Of a stretch of 13,435 bases of DNA, positions 1 to 7,072 are shown piece by piece; position 1 is the first letter of the stretch; each line of letters starts with the position of its first letter. The notes below the pieces were generated by a model that saw only the letters and a program-made list of their open reading frames with translations, made no database searches and was not told the DNA's origin. The stretch is from Desulfobacca acetoxidans (GTDB lineage Bacteria; Desulfobacterota; Desulfobaccia; Desulfobaccales; 0-14-0-80-60-11). Made by a program: the position numbers and the translations under genes. The stretch lies in the NCBI GenBank assembly GCA_022736495.1, contig DZCR01000086.1, positions 1 to 13,435 of the forward strand, given 5' to 3'.

Positions 1-158
1 ATGGATCAAAACATACTATGATTCAGCATGTTCCCACAATCAAATTTTGGAAAAAACGCATGCCCGTGAATCGGGAAGAAAATACAAGGCAGGGACTATA
101 TAGGAGCAGGAACCAGCCACCGGAGCCCTTTCACGCACCGGCGGCTGAACTTTCTTTT
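1..158. other. Non-coding left edge downstream of livF
   Basis: I see no convincing gene in this stretch. A plus-strand reading frame starts here but runs antisense through livF and is a shadow of it. The only structure I can support is the inverted repeat at 114-147, listed separately. Whether the transporter operon continues leftward beyond the window cannot be decided. Confidence 0.5.
114..147 (-). terminator. Hairpin downstream of livF, possible weak terminator
   Basis: Positions 114-123 and 138-147 are inverted repeats around a 14-base loop. In the minus-strand transcript they form a 10-pair G/C-rich stem with a single G-U wobble; on the plus strand the same position is an A-C mismatch, so the structure fits minus-strand RNA better. 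It begins 11 bases after the livF stop codon. The sequence after the stem (gttcctgctcc in RNA sense) is only moderately T-rich, so this could be a poor intrinsic terminator, a 3'-end stabilising hairpin or a site of partial termination. Confidence 0.45.
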
Positions 159-869
159 TTAATCCCCCATATAAGCTTTTTTCACCATCTCATTTTCAAG
201 GAGCTTTTTGGCATCATCCTCCAGAATCACTTTTCCCGTCTGAATGACATAGCCCCGGGAGGCTGTTTTAAGCGCCATCCGGGCATTCTGCTCCACCAGG
301 AGAATGGTTGTTCCTTCGGCATGGAGGGTTTTTATGGTATTGAAAACACTGTCCACCAGAACCGGGGCAAGACCCATGGACGGCTCATCCAGGAGAAGAA
401 TTTTAGGATCCGCCATCAATGCCCTTCCCATGGCCAGCATCTGCTGCTCTCCGCCGCTCAATGTTCCTGCAAGCTGCTTTGACCGCTCGGCAAGCCTGGG
501 GAACATGTGAAAAATTTTTTCAATGGTCCTGGCATCTCTTTTCTTATCTTTTGATGTAAATGCGCCCAGATCAAGATTTTCCATGACCGTCAACTGGCCG
601 AAAACCCTGCGTCCTTCAGGAACCTGGACGATTCCTTTAGTGACAATCTCGTGGGCGGGATAGGCCCCCAGATCTTCACCATCCAGAAAAACCTGCCCTG
701 CCGAAGGTTTTAAAGTCCCGCTGATGGTTTTCAAGGTTGTGCTTTTGCCCGCCCCGTTACCACCGATTAAAGTGACGATTTCACCTTTATTCACGGTAAT
801 TGAAATATCTTTTAAAGCATGTATTTTCCCGTAATGAGCATGCACGTTTCTTAATTCAAGCATTGCCAT
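159..869 (-). CDS. livF: Branched-chain amino acid ABC transporter ATP-binding protein LivF
   Basis: This is one of the two cytoplasmic ATPases that power a HAAT/LIV-type amino-acid importer. At 236 residues it has normal LivF length. Visible motifs are Walker A GGNGAGKST (residues 36-44), signature LSGGEQQ (137-143) and Walker B KILLLDEP (156-163). The switch region reads LVEQNA, with Gln where most ABC ATPases have His; this is usual for LivF and separates it from LivG. The start is ATG at 867-869, with a GAGGT ribosome site 9 bases upstream; a second ATG two codons later is possible. It is last in livKHMGF, 66 bases after livG. That gap carries a small A/T-rich hairpin that partly covers the ribosome site. 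The exact substrate (Leu/Ile/Val, aromatic amino acid or an organic acid) cannot be read from the ATPase. Confidence 0.95.
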   Translation of the reverse strand: MAMLELRNVHAHYGKIHALKDISITVNKGEIVTLIGGNGAGKSTTLKTISGTLKPSAGQVFLDGEDLGAYPAHEIVTKGIVQVPEGRRVFGQLTVMENLDLGAFTSKDKKRDARTIEKIFHMFPRLAERSKQLAGTLSGGEQQMLAMGRALMADPKILLLDEPSMGLAPVLVDSVFNTIKTLHAEGTTILLVEQNARMALKTASRGYVIQTGKVILEDDAKKLLENEMVKKAYMGD

Positions 870-935
870 AATTGATTGACCTCAATTGATGTTTTATAAA
901 TTTTTGCTGATTTTCATCATTCATCGCAGTCCCGA

Positions 936-1715
936 TCAATGCGAATCCGCAGCCTCACCTGTCCCAAGATACGCTTCAATAACGGTTTTATTATTTTTAA
1001 TCTCTTCGGGCAAGCCTTCTGCAATCATTTTCCCGTAGTCAAATACCGTGACAATATCGGAAATATTCATCACCACCCGCATCTGATGCTCAATCAGAAT
1101 AATGGTGATCCCCAGTTCACCCCGCATGTGCTCAATAAAATCCATCATGTCCTGGGTCTCTCTTGGATTCATGCCCGCCGTGGGCTCATCCAGAAGCAGA
1201 AGCTTGGGCTGGGAGGCCAGGGCTCTTGCCATCTCAAGCCTTCTTTGCTCACCATAGGGGAAATTTTTGGCAAGGGTATCTTCCTTTCCTTCCATTTTTA
1301 CATATTTTAAAAGGTCCAGGGCAATCTGTCTGGCTTTTTCTTCTTCCATCCTCGTGCTTTTAAGACCGAGGATGGGGCCGAGAAAGCTGGATTTCAAATG
1401 GACATGATATCCGACCATGACATTTTCCAAGGCCGTAAGATTGGGGAAAAGCCTGATATTCTGGTATGTCCGGGCGATCCCCTTATGGACAATCCTGTCC
1501 GGTGAAAGCCCGACAATGGAATTGCCGTTCAGCAGCACCTCACCTTCCTCAGGCCGGTAAAAGCCGGTGAGGCAGTTAAAAAATGTGGTTTTCCCGGCCC
1601 CGTTGGGTCCGATAATGCTGTGGATGGTTCTTTCCTTGACGTTGATATTCAATGCGTTCAAGGCCACCAGCCCGCCAAACCGTTTTGTCATATCCTGTAT
1701 ACTTAATAACGTCAT
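936..1715 (-). CDS. livG: Branched-chain amino acid ABC transporter ATP-binding protein LivG
   Basis: This is the second ATPase of the LIV-type importer, expected to pair with LivF under the LivH/LivM membrane dimer. I place the start at ATG 1713-1715, giving 259 residues, because AAGGAG (1721-1726, minus strand) lies 5 bases upstream of it. A longer frame from 1766 would overlap livM and adds 17 residues without family resemblance. Motifs are Walker A GPNGAGKTT (36-44), a Q-loop at about Gln85, a LivG-type degenerate signature YGEQRR (154-159), Walker B KLLLLDEP (171-178) and switch His210 (LIEHQM). The insertion at about residues 105-125 (HLKSSFLGPILG) is typical of LivG. It starts 16 bases after livM, and the ribosome site lies within that gap, so the two are probably translated from one message. 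Confidence 0.95.
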   Translation of the reverse strand: MTLLSIQDMTKRFGGLVALNALNINVKERTIHSIIGPNGAGKTTFFNCLTGFYRPEEGEVLLNGNSIVGLSPDRIVHKGIARTYQNIRLFPNLTALENVMVGYHVHLKSSFLGPILGLKSTRMEEEKARQIALDLLKYVKMEGKEDTLAKNFPYGEQRRLEMARALASQPKLLLLDEPTAGMNPRETQDMMDFIEHMRGELGITIILIEHQMRVVMNISDIVTVFDYGKMIAEGLPEEIKNNKTVIEAYLGTGEAADSH

Positions 1716-1731
1716 AAAATCTCCTTGAAGA

Positions 1732-3411
1732 CTACGCAGCGGTTTTGGTTCCGGTTTCAGGTTCATCGTGAAGCTCTATTTTATGCCGAACTTCCGGCAG
1801 AAGACCTTCAGGCCTCAGCAGCATCATAATGACCAGGGCAACCCCGTAAACAAACATCCGGTAATCGGCGAATTCCCTCAACAGTTCGGGAAGCCCCATG
1901 AGTGCGGCTGCGCCGACAACAATGCCGGGCAGGCTCCCGATACCGCCGATGATTACGATACAGACCACATTGATGGAGATGAACACATTAAAACTGTGAG
2001 GATAAACAGAACCGATCTTGCTGGCGAATATGGCCCCGCTCAAGGCAGAGAACCCTGCTCCCGTAGCAAAAGCGAGTAATTTGGTGGCCACCAGATTGAT
2101 GCCCATGGCCTGTGCCACATCTTCATCCTCCCGCATGGCCATCCAGGCCCGCCCGAGTCTTGAGTTCTTGAGCCTGAGGGAAATAAACACCACAAGGATA
2201 CACCCGGCAAGAATCAGGTAATAAATATGCTGGGGTTTAACCATTTGAAAACCCATAAAATTCGGATTGGGAATGGAACCGATTCCCTGGGCCCCGCCGA
2301 GCCAGGGCTTCAGGAAATCCGACAGCACCAGGATACGGATGATTTCTCCAAATCCGAGGGTGGCAATGGCCAGATAATCCCCGCGCATTTTCAGTACCGG
2401 GATACCCAACATGACACCGGCTAAAATACCGCAGGCCACGGCAATGGGAAGGGCCTGCCAGAAATTGAGCCCGATGTCGAAAATCTGGGGTGAGGTTAAA
2501 AGCGCCACCACATAGGAGCCGATGGCAAAAAAGGCGACATATCCAAGGTCCAGAAGCCCGGCATATCCGACAACGATATTCAGCCCGAGTCCAAGGAGGA
2601 CATAAAGCCCCACAATGGTGAGCACCTCGCTTAAAAACAGGCCGAGAAACTGGGGAAGGGTGATCAGGATTACAGCAAGAATGGCTAAACCAAAATATTG
2701 GGTCTTTTTCTGAGTCGCCTTTGGTAAATTTTTATATTTTGCTTTAACCGATCCCTGATTTGCATGCCATAGAAGATAGAGGATACAGAAAATGACCACG
2801 GCCAGGACTGCCCCGATGGGCGTCAGACCGTTCAAGGTATAGAAAAGGCCGGCCAGATAATTGGTCACATTCAGATCCCAGGAATTTAATATGGGCAGGA
2901 TCAGTTCCTGCAGAAGCCCCAGGGTGAAAACCGTGGCAACGGCATTAACGATCAGTTTTCTGGGGAGATCGGTTAATACGACGAGGAGGCCGGAAAATAT
3001 ACCACAGAAAAGACCTATTGTCAGGAGGAAAAAAATACCTCCTGGGCCGGAGATTCCTCCGGTCAGTATATTATTGAGCACCGGGGATGCTGCGATAAAA
3101 ACCGTCCGAAGTTTGATGGACCGGCCGATAATAACAAACAATGCCAGCCATCCCGAGGTTACAAACCCTGATATCACTGCATTGGCAAATTGAATGGATT
3201 TTTCCGGAACCGGTGTTTTTTTAGCGGCAATATACGCCGCAAGTATGGAAATAATGAGTGCTAGGGTCACCCCCATCGGCAGAATCCCGGCTATAATAAA
3301 CTTCTTCCCAAAGGATTCAACCATCCCGATCAGGCATATGATGAGAACACTGATCCCTCCGATGGTTCCTATTTTTACACCATGATTCCATAAAGACTGA
3401 GCTTTTGTCAT
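1732..3411 (-). CDS. livM: Branched-chain amino acid ABC transporter permease LivM, enlarged
   Basis: This is an inner-membrane permease of the LIV-type importer. The BPD_transp_2 core occupies about residues 260-540. It includes VGYAGLLDLGYVAFFAIGSY (281-300), a cytoplasmic coupling loop with GRAWMAMREDEDVAQAMGI (about 420-438), and the C-terminal LRPEGLLPE typical of LivM. At 559 residues it is much longer than common LivM proteins (about 320-430). The first 235 or so residues form an extra region with about five hydrophobic segments (roughly 16-31, 39-63, 79-95, 124-146, 196-214) and a basic linker (about 222-237). The start ATG 3409-3411 has GGATGAAGG just upstream and follows livH by 27 bases, so the extension appears genuine. 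Its role is unknown; it could be a distant, degenerate permease repeat or a module for the partner protein. Confidence 0.92.
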   Translation of the reverse strand: MTKAQSLWNHGVKIGTIGGISVLIICLIGMVESFGKKFIIAGILPMGVTLALIISILAAYIAAKKTPVPEKSIQFANAVISGFVTSGWLALFVIIGRSIKLRTVFIAASPVLNNILTGGISGPGGIFFLLTIGLFCGIFSGLLVVLTDLPRKLIVNAVATVFTLGLLQELILPILNSWDLNVTNYLAGLFYTLNGLTPIGAVLAVVIFCILYLLWHANQGSVKAKYKNLPKATQKKTQYFGLAILAVILITLPQFLGLFLSEVLTIVGLYVLLGLGLNIVVGYAGLLDLGYVAFFAIGSYVVALLTSPQIFDIGLNFWQALPIAVACGILAGVMLGIPVLKMRGDYLAIATLGFGEIIRILVLSDFLKPWLGGAQGIGSIPNPNFMGFQMVKPQHIYYLILAGCILVVFISLRLKNSRLGRAWMAMREDEDVAQAMGINLVATKLLAFATGAGFSALSGAIFASKIGSVYPHSFNVFISINVVCIVIIGGIGSLPGIVVGAAALMGLPELLREFADYRMFVYGVALVIMMLLRPEGLLPEVRHKIELHDEPETGTKTAA

Positions 3412-3438
3412 ACCTTCATCCTATATACTGTATTTGTT

Positions 3439-4500
3439 TTAGGCCTTTTTCGTGGCTAACCGTTCACCCAGGATACCCGTTGGCCTGAAAATCAGAATCA
3501 TTACCAGCATGGTAAACGCAATGGCATCCTTTAGCTGATATGGGGCGATAATACCCAGTCCGTCAAGGAACAAGGCCGGGGCAACAGATTCAATCAACCC
3601 TAAGAAGACCCCCCCCAGCATTGCGCCCGGGATATTTCCGATCCCGCCGAGGACTGCTGCGGTAAAGGCTTTCAAGCCCGGAATAAACCCCATGAAAAAA
3701 TGCACCTGTTTATACATCAGGGCGTATAAAACACCGGCTGCACCGGCCGCCATACCCCCGATAATAAAAGTAGTGGAAATCATGGCATCCACATTGATCC
3801 CCATCAAAGCTGCGGCTTCCTTATCTTCCGACACGGCCCGGATGGCCTTCCCGATCTTTGTTGACATGATAAACCCGTAGAGGATCAGCATCAGGAGAAT
3901 TGCCGAGATAATGACAATCACCTGAATTTTCAGAACCCTGATGCCCAGGATCATCCAGAATCCGTCCAGGATTTTGACATCAGGATAGGCGCTGATGCCT
4001 GATCCGTACAATCCCCTGAAAAGATATTGGAGAAAAAATGAGGCCCCGATGGCCGTGATCAGGGGAATGAGCCGTGGTGCTCCCCTCAAGGGCCTGTAGG
4101 CTATTTTTTCAACCAGATAGGCCACCATTGTGGAAATCAGCATGGCCACGGCAAAAATGGCAATGATGGCCAGAATCGGGTGATTATCCAGAAAATTACT
4201 GCGCCACATGGCCGTTGCAACAAAATAGCCGGTGAAGGGGCCGCTCATGAAAACCTCACCATGGGCGAAATTGATCATTTTAAGAACACCGTAGACCATG
4301 GTGTAGCCGGTGGCGATCAATGAATAGATACTGCCCTGGGCCAGTCCGAAAATCACGAAATCGATCCAGTGGCTTTTGGTGTAAAGGCCTGCCCTGATGG
4401 TGGAAACCGATCCCCATAAACACATTAACAAAAGGGTTCCTCCGATCATCCACATGACAATGTCGGTCACCGTCACCCTATCTTTCCATTTTTGAAACAT
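3439..4500 (-). CDS. livH: Branched-chain amino acid ABC transporter permease LivH
   Basis: This is the second inner-membrane permease of the LIV-type importer. The family core starts at about residue 46 (FVIFGLAQGSIYSLIATGY) and includes the hallmark GVLKMINFAHGE (71-82). The coupling-loop motif is GKAIRAVSEDKEAAALMGI (217-235), and the C-terminus is FRPTGILGER, as in LivH. At 353 residues it is about 45-60 longer than usual LivH. The surplus is an N-terminal segment with one extra hydrophobic helix (about 13-32). The start at ATG 4498-4500 is supported by GGAGG 6 bases upstream, so the extension is likely translated. It lies 154 bases downstream of livK, and that gap contains a strong hairpin. 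It is followed 27 bases later by livM. Confidence 0.95.
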   Translation of the reverse strand: MFQKWKDRVTVTDIVMWMIGGTLLLMCLWGSVSTIRAGLYTKSHWIDFVIFGLAQGSIYSLIATGYTMVYGVLKMINFAHGEVFMSGPFTGYFVATAMWRSNFLDNHPILAIIAIFAVAMLISTMVAYLVEKIAYRPLRGAPRLIPLITAIGASFFLQYLFRGLYGSGISAYPDVKILDGFWMILGIRVLKIQVIVIISAILLMLILYGFIMSTKIGKAIRAVSEDKEAAALMGINVDAMISTTFIIGGMAAGAAGVLYALMYKQVHFFMGFIPGLKAFTAAVLGGIGNIPGAMLGGVFLGLIESVAPALFLDGLGIIAPYQLKDAIAFTMLVMILIFRPTGILGERLATKKA

Positions 4501-4610
4501 TCATCCTCCATCCCATGATAAAAAACAGCTTATGCCGGGGCGGGCAAATAGTTAGACCATTTGACCAGAGCGCCGACATCTCCTTTGTGATTTTTATCCC
4601 CGGAAAAGAT

Positions 4611-4643
4611 CAACACCCGGCAGTGTGACCGTGCCGGGTGTTG
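4611..4643 (-). terminator. Hairpin terminator/attenuator between livK and livH
   Basis: A perfect 12-base inverted repeat (4611-4622 and 4632-4643) encloses a 9-base loop. In minus-strand RNA the stem is CAACACCCGGCA paired with TGCCGGGTGTTG, followed by atcttttcc, a short T-run. It begins 11 bases after the livK stop codon. Because livH, livM, livG and livF lie downstream with no clear promoter of their own, it most likely lets part of the transcription through and so keeps the binding protein in excess over the membrane parts. It could also protect the 3' end of a processed livK message. Confidence 0.8.
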
Positions 4644-4654
4644 TTTTCATTTAA

Positions 4655-5863
4655 TTAATATGCTTTCCAGAAAGGTACTTTTGACATTTGGTTGGCTTTG
4701 AGGTCAGCATCCGTGAGCTGGTAAACAGCAATCTTAGGATCCGCACAGTCGCCGTGTTCATCACAGGTAATGGTGCCGGTGAGGCCTTTCATGGCCTTTG
4801 TTTCATGCAGGGCCTTGTTAAAGGCATCCCGGTCGATTTCAAGGGTATCCCCTTTCACAACCGCCACTTTCTCAATTGCACCCTTGATCAGGAACATGGC
4901 GTCATAGGCATGGGCATGGAAGGGGGCTTCCGGATCAGTTCCGTATTTTTTCTTGAATTTTTCAAGGAAGGCCTTATAGGAAGCATCCAGGGCTGAAAAA
5001 TCCGGGCTGGTATGGAACATCCCGACGGAGGCATTGCCTGCGGCAGCCAGGAAGTCGGGAGAAAAAGACCCGTCCGCACTCATGAGAGACACTTTTTCCA
5101 ATCCGGCCACTTCTTTTGCCTGGCGGACACAGTGAGCTGTCTCCGGGATAAACATGGGCATATAGATCATCTGGGGAGCGCCGCTGGCAATCTTTGTCAG
5201 AACCGGTCTCATATCCGTGTCACCCGGGGAAACCGCTTCCATGGAAGTAACGGTTCCGCCCAGTTTTGTAAATGTATCGGCAAACACCTGGGCAAGGGAC
5301 TGGGCATACACACTGCCGTCATGGATGGCGGCAGCCTTTTTATATCCCATTTTTTTAAACGTAAATTCAGCGGCAACGGCGCCCTGGATCTTGTCGTTGT
5401 GACAGGTTCTCAGGTAGCCGTCGAAATCCGGTCCGGAGGCCGGATCAGTCAGGAAGGGGGCGGTATTGGATGCGGAAATGGAAGGGATCTTCATCTTCCA
5501 GAGGATGGGCACTCCGGGTTTTGCTGCGCTGGAGCAGCTTGAACCGATGGCCATCAGGACCGTCGGGTCGGATGCGATTTTGGATGCGGCAGTCTGCCCG
5601 CCTTCGGGGCCGCAGCCTTCATCTTGGCTGGTCAGTTTAACAGGATGGCCTTTAATGGATCCGCCCATGTCTTCAATGGCTATTTCAAGACCGCGGAAGG
5701 TATCGATACCGAGAGATGAATTGGGCCCGGTGGTGACAAACCAGGCAGCCAGATGGATGGGCTCGCCTTTTTTGATCGTAAGAACATTTCCTGCAGCAGC
5801 CGGGCCGGCCATCAAACCGAATAGGAAACAAACGGCAACAAACACTCTGAATACATGTTTCAT
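4655..5863 (-). CDS. livK: Periplasmic branched-chain amino acid-binding protein LivK
   Basis: This is the substrate-binding protein of the LIV-type importer, exported to the periplasm. Residues 1-24 are a classical signal peptide: basic start MKHVFR, hydrophobic core, then GPAAA with likely cleavage before Gly25. The mature part has the Peripla_BP_6 (type 1) fold pattern: an opening strand (PIHLAAWFVTTGPNSSLG), GLEIAIEDM, VMAIGSS-like loops and the second-lobe HDGSVYAQSLAQVF. It contains seven Cys residues, including GCGPE and the TCDEHGDCAD pair near the C-terminus, which suggest disulphides. The length of 402 is normal. The start ATG 5861-5863 has AGGGGGAG about 5-7 bases upstream. It is the first gene of the operon and is probably the most highly expressed. 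The ligand cannot be predicted from motifs: this family binds Leu/Ile/Val but also aromatic amino acids, amides, urea and benzoate-type acids. Confidence 0.93.
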   Translation of the reverse strand: MKHVFRVFVAVCFLFGLMAGPAAAGNVLTIKKGEPIHLAAWFVTTGPNSSLGIDTFRGLEIAIEDMGGSIKGHPVKLTSQDEGCGPEGGQTAASKIASDPTVLMAIGSSCSSAAKPGVPILWKMKIPSISASNTAPFLTDPASGPDFDGYLRTCHNDKIQGAVAAEFTFKKMGYKKAAAIHDGSVYAQSLAQVFADTFTKLGGTVTSMEAVSPGDTDMRPVLTKIASGAPQMIYMPMFIPETAHCVRQAKEVAGLEKVSLMSADGSFSPDFLAAAGNASVGMFHTSPDFSALDASYKAFLEKFKKKYGTDPEAPFHAHAYDAMFLIKGAIEKVAVVKGDTLEIDRDAFNKALHETKAMKGLTGTITCDEHGDCADPKIAVYQLTDADLKANQMSKVPFWKAY

Positions 5864-5908
5864 ACTACACTCCCCCTTTAACTAAAAATAAATTGATGTT
5901 AAAAATTC

Positions 5909-5952
5909 CGGGCCAAATGCTGATATTCTTTACCTATCCGCCATTAGGCCCG
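5909..5952 (-). promoter_or_regulatory. Stem-loop in the livK 5' leader
   Basis: Positions 5909-5919 (cgggccaaatg) and 5942-5952 (cattaggcccg) are inverted repeats with one mismatch, separated by 22 bases. In minus-strand RNA they would give a 6-pair G/C stem, one U-U mismatch and 4 more pairs. The element lies between the proposed livK promoter and the livK ribosome site, ending about 45 bases before the start codon. It has no T-run and does not match a riboswitch class that I recognise. It could stabilise the message or bind a regulator, or be chance. Confidence 0.4.
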
Positions 5953-5997
5953 CCTGGTACAGACTTAATATACCACTTCCCTTACTTATGTCGTTTG

Positions 5998-6026
5998 TTT
6001 ATATTCATGGGCCGGCAATTTGTCAA
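5998..6026 (-). promoter_or_regulatory. Sigma-70-type promoter for the livKHMGF operon
   Basis: On the minus strand a perfect -35 TTGACA (6021-6026) is followed, after exactly 17 bases, by -10 TATAAA (5998-6003). This is the best promoter match in the window and points towards livK. The predicted transcript start is near 5991, giving a leader of about 128 bases before the livK ATG. That length is enough to contain the stem-loop at 5909-5952. Confidence 0.75.
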
Positions 6027-6095
6027 GCCATACCATGATTTTAATGGGAAGAGGCTGCTGAAATGTTAGAATACCGTATAAATTCAATTCTTTTC

Positions 6096-6123
6096 TTGAC
6101 AAAACCGTTTTTCCTATTCTAAA
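6096..6123 (+). promoter_or_regulatory. Candidate promoter for the aminotransferase-chemoreceptor-kynureninase operon
   Basis: A perfect -35 TTGACA (6096-6101) is followed after 16 bases by TCTAAA (6118-6123), or after 18 bases by TAAATT (6120-6125). Each matches the -10 consensus at 4 of 6 positions. The predicted start near 6130 would leave a leader of about 70 bases. The promoter diverges from the livK promoter, with about 70 bases between the two -35 boxes, so one regulator bound between them could act on both. The A/T-rich block 6056-6095 between them holds no repeat I would call an operator with confidence. Confidence 0.55.
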
Positions 6124-6202
6124 TTTACACCGCTTCCGCTGATACGGGGAAGATCGCTGCCGTGCTTGAAAAAGCCGGTCAATCCATATTCAGGAGCATT
6201 GC

Positions 6203-7051
6203 ATGCCGGATCTTGCATATTTAAATGGTCAAATCATTAGAATCGAAGAAGCCCGGGTTCCCATCGAAGACAGGGGCTACCAGTTCGGTGACGCCGTCTA
6301 TGAGTTCATCGAAAGCTTTGATGATCACATTTTCTGCCTTGACGAGCATTTAAAAAGGCTTCGGACCTCCATGGAACTTCTCGATTTTCCTTTGGTTTCC
6401 ATACCCGATCTGAAAGATCAGATCCTCAACCTGTTCAAGCGTTCGGAATATTCCAGGGCAGGGTGCTATCTCCAGATATCCCGGGGGGTCGAACCCAGGG
6501 CCCACAGCTATACCAATACGGCCCCTCCCCAGATCACCATGACCATAAAAGACCTTTCCCGTGTGGATACCGCCGTCAATACCCAAGGCATCCGGATCAG
6601 AACCTGCGAGGATTACCGGTGGGGCATGTGCCATGCAAAAACCGTTCAACTGCTGCCCGCCGCCCTGGAACAGCATAGGGCCAAAAAAGCCGGTTTGGCG
6701 GATACGGTTTTCACATCAAAGGAGGGCCACGTTCTCGAAGGGACCTGCACCAATATTTTTATCATCAAGGATGAAACCCTTATCACTCACCCCCTTGACA
6801 ACCATGTCCTTCCGGGAATCACACGGGAGGTCATCATCAACCGGATCTGCGGAAAAGAAGCCGTTGCCGTTGAGGAAAGGCCCTATCATATCCGTGAATT
6901 ATACCATGCAGACGAAGCCTTTTTATGTTCAACGGTTTTAAAAATACAACCCGTGATTGAGGCTGATGGAAAACAAATCGGCCCGGGCCTGCCCGGACCC
7001 CTGACCAAAAAAATCCAGGGCTTTTATGATCAACTGGTTTACCATTCATAA
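6203..7051 (+). CDS. Class IV PLP aminotransferase, D-amino-acid transaminase-like
   Basis: This is a fold-type IV PLP transaminase (the family of IlvE, Dat and PabC), cytoplasmic, 282 residues, normal length. The N-terminal block VPIEDRGYQFGDAVYEFI (19-36) is the family start signature. Lys146 in CHAKTVQLLPA is the probable PLP lysine. Glu180 in EGTCTN is the probable PLP-nitrogen glutamate, and PLDNHVLPGITR (198-209) is the cofactor-binding loop. The motif RGVEPRAH (94-101) matches the Arg/His pair that binds the substrate carboxylate in Bacillus D-amino-acid transaminase. That favours D-amino acid transfer to 2-oxoglutarate over IlvE-type Leu/Ile/Val activity, but sequence alone does not settle specificity. 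The start ATG 6203 has AGGAG 7 bases upstream. It is first in a three-gene operon, 21 bases before the chemoreceptor, and divergent from the LIV transporter. It could make pyruvate or another oxo-acid from an imported amino acid. Confidence 0.85.
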   Translation: MPDLAYLNGQIIRIEEARVPIEDRGYQFGDAVYEFIESFDDHIFCLDEHLKRLRTSMELLDFPLVSIPDLKDQILNLFKRSEYSRAGCYLQISRGVEPRAHSYTNTAPPQITMTIKDLSRVDTAVNTQGIRIRTCEDYRWGMCHAKTVQLLPAALEQHRAKKAGLADTVFTSKEGHVLEGTCTNIFIIKDETLITHPLDNHVLPGITREVIINRICGKEAVAVEERPYHIRELYHADEAFLCSTVLKIQPVIEADGKQIGPGLPGPLTKKIQGFYDQLVYHS

Positions 7052-7072
7052 ATTTCCGGGAAAGGAAAAAAC

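Noticed and set aside
18..482. Plus-strand open frame of 154 codons at the left edge
   Set aside because: It lies mostly antisense to livF, whose Walker and signature motifs are clear, and has low-complexity shadow composition.
1716..1766. Longer LivG start at 1766
   Set aside because: It would overlap the end of livM by 35 bases, lacks a ribosome site, and adds residues that are not part of the family; AAGGAG before 1715 supports the shorter start.
5012..5542. Plus-strand open frame of 176 codons
   Set aside because: It is antisense to livK, rich in Gly, His and Cys as expected for a reverse-strand shadow, with no ribosome site or family pattern.
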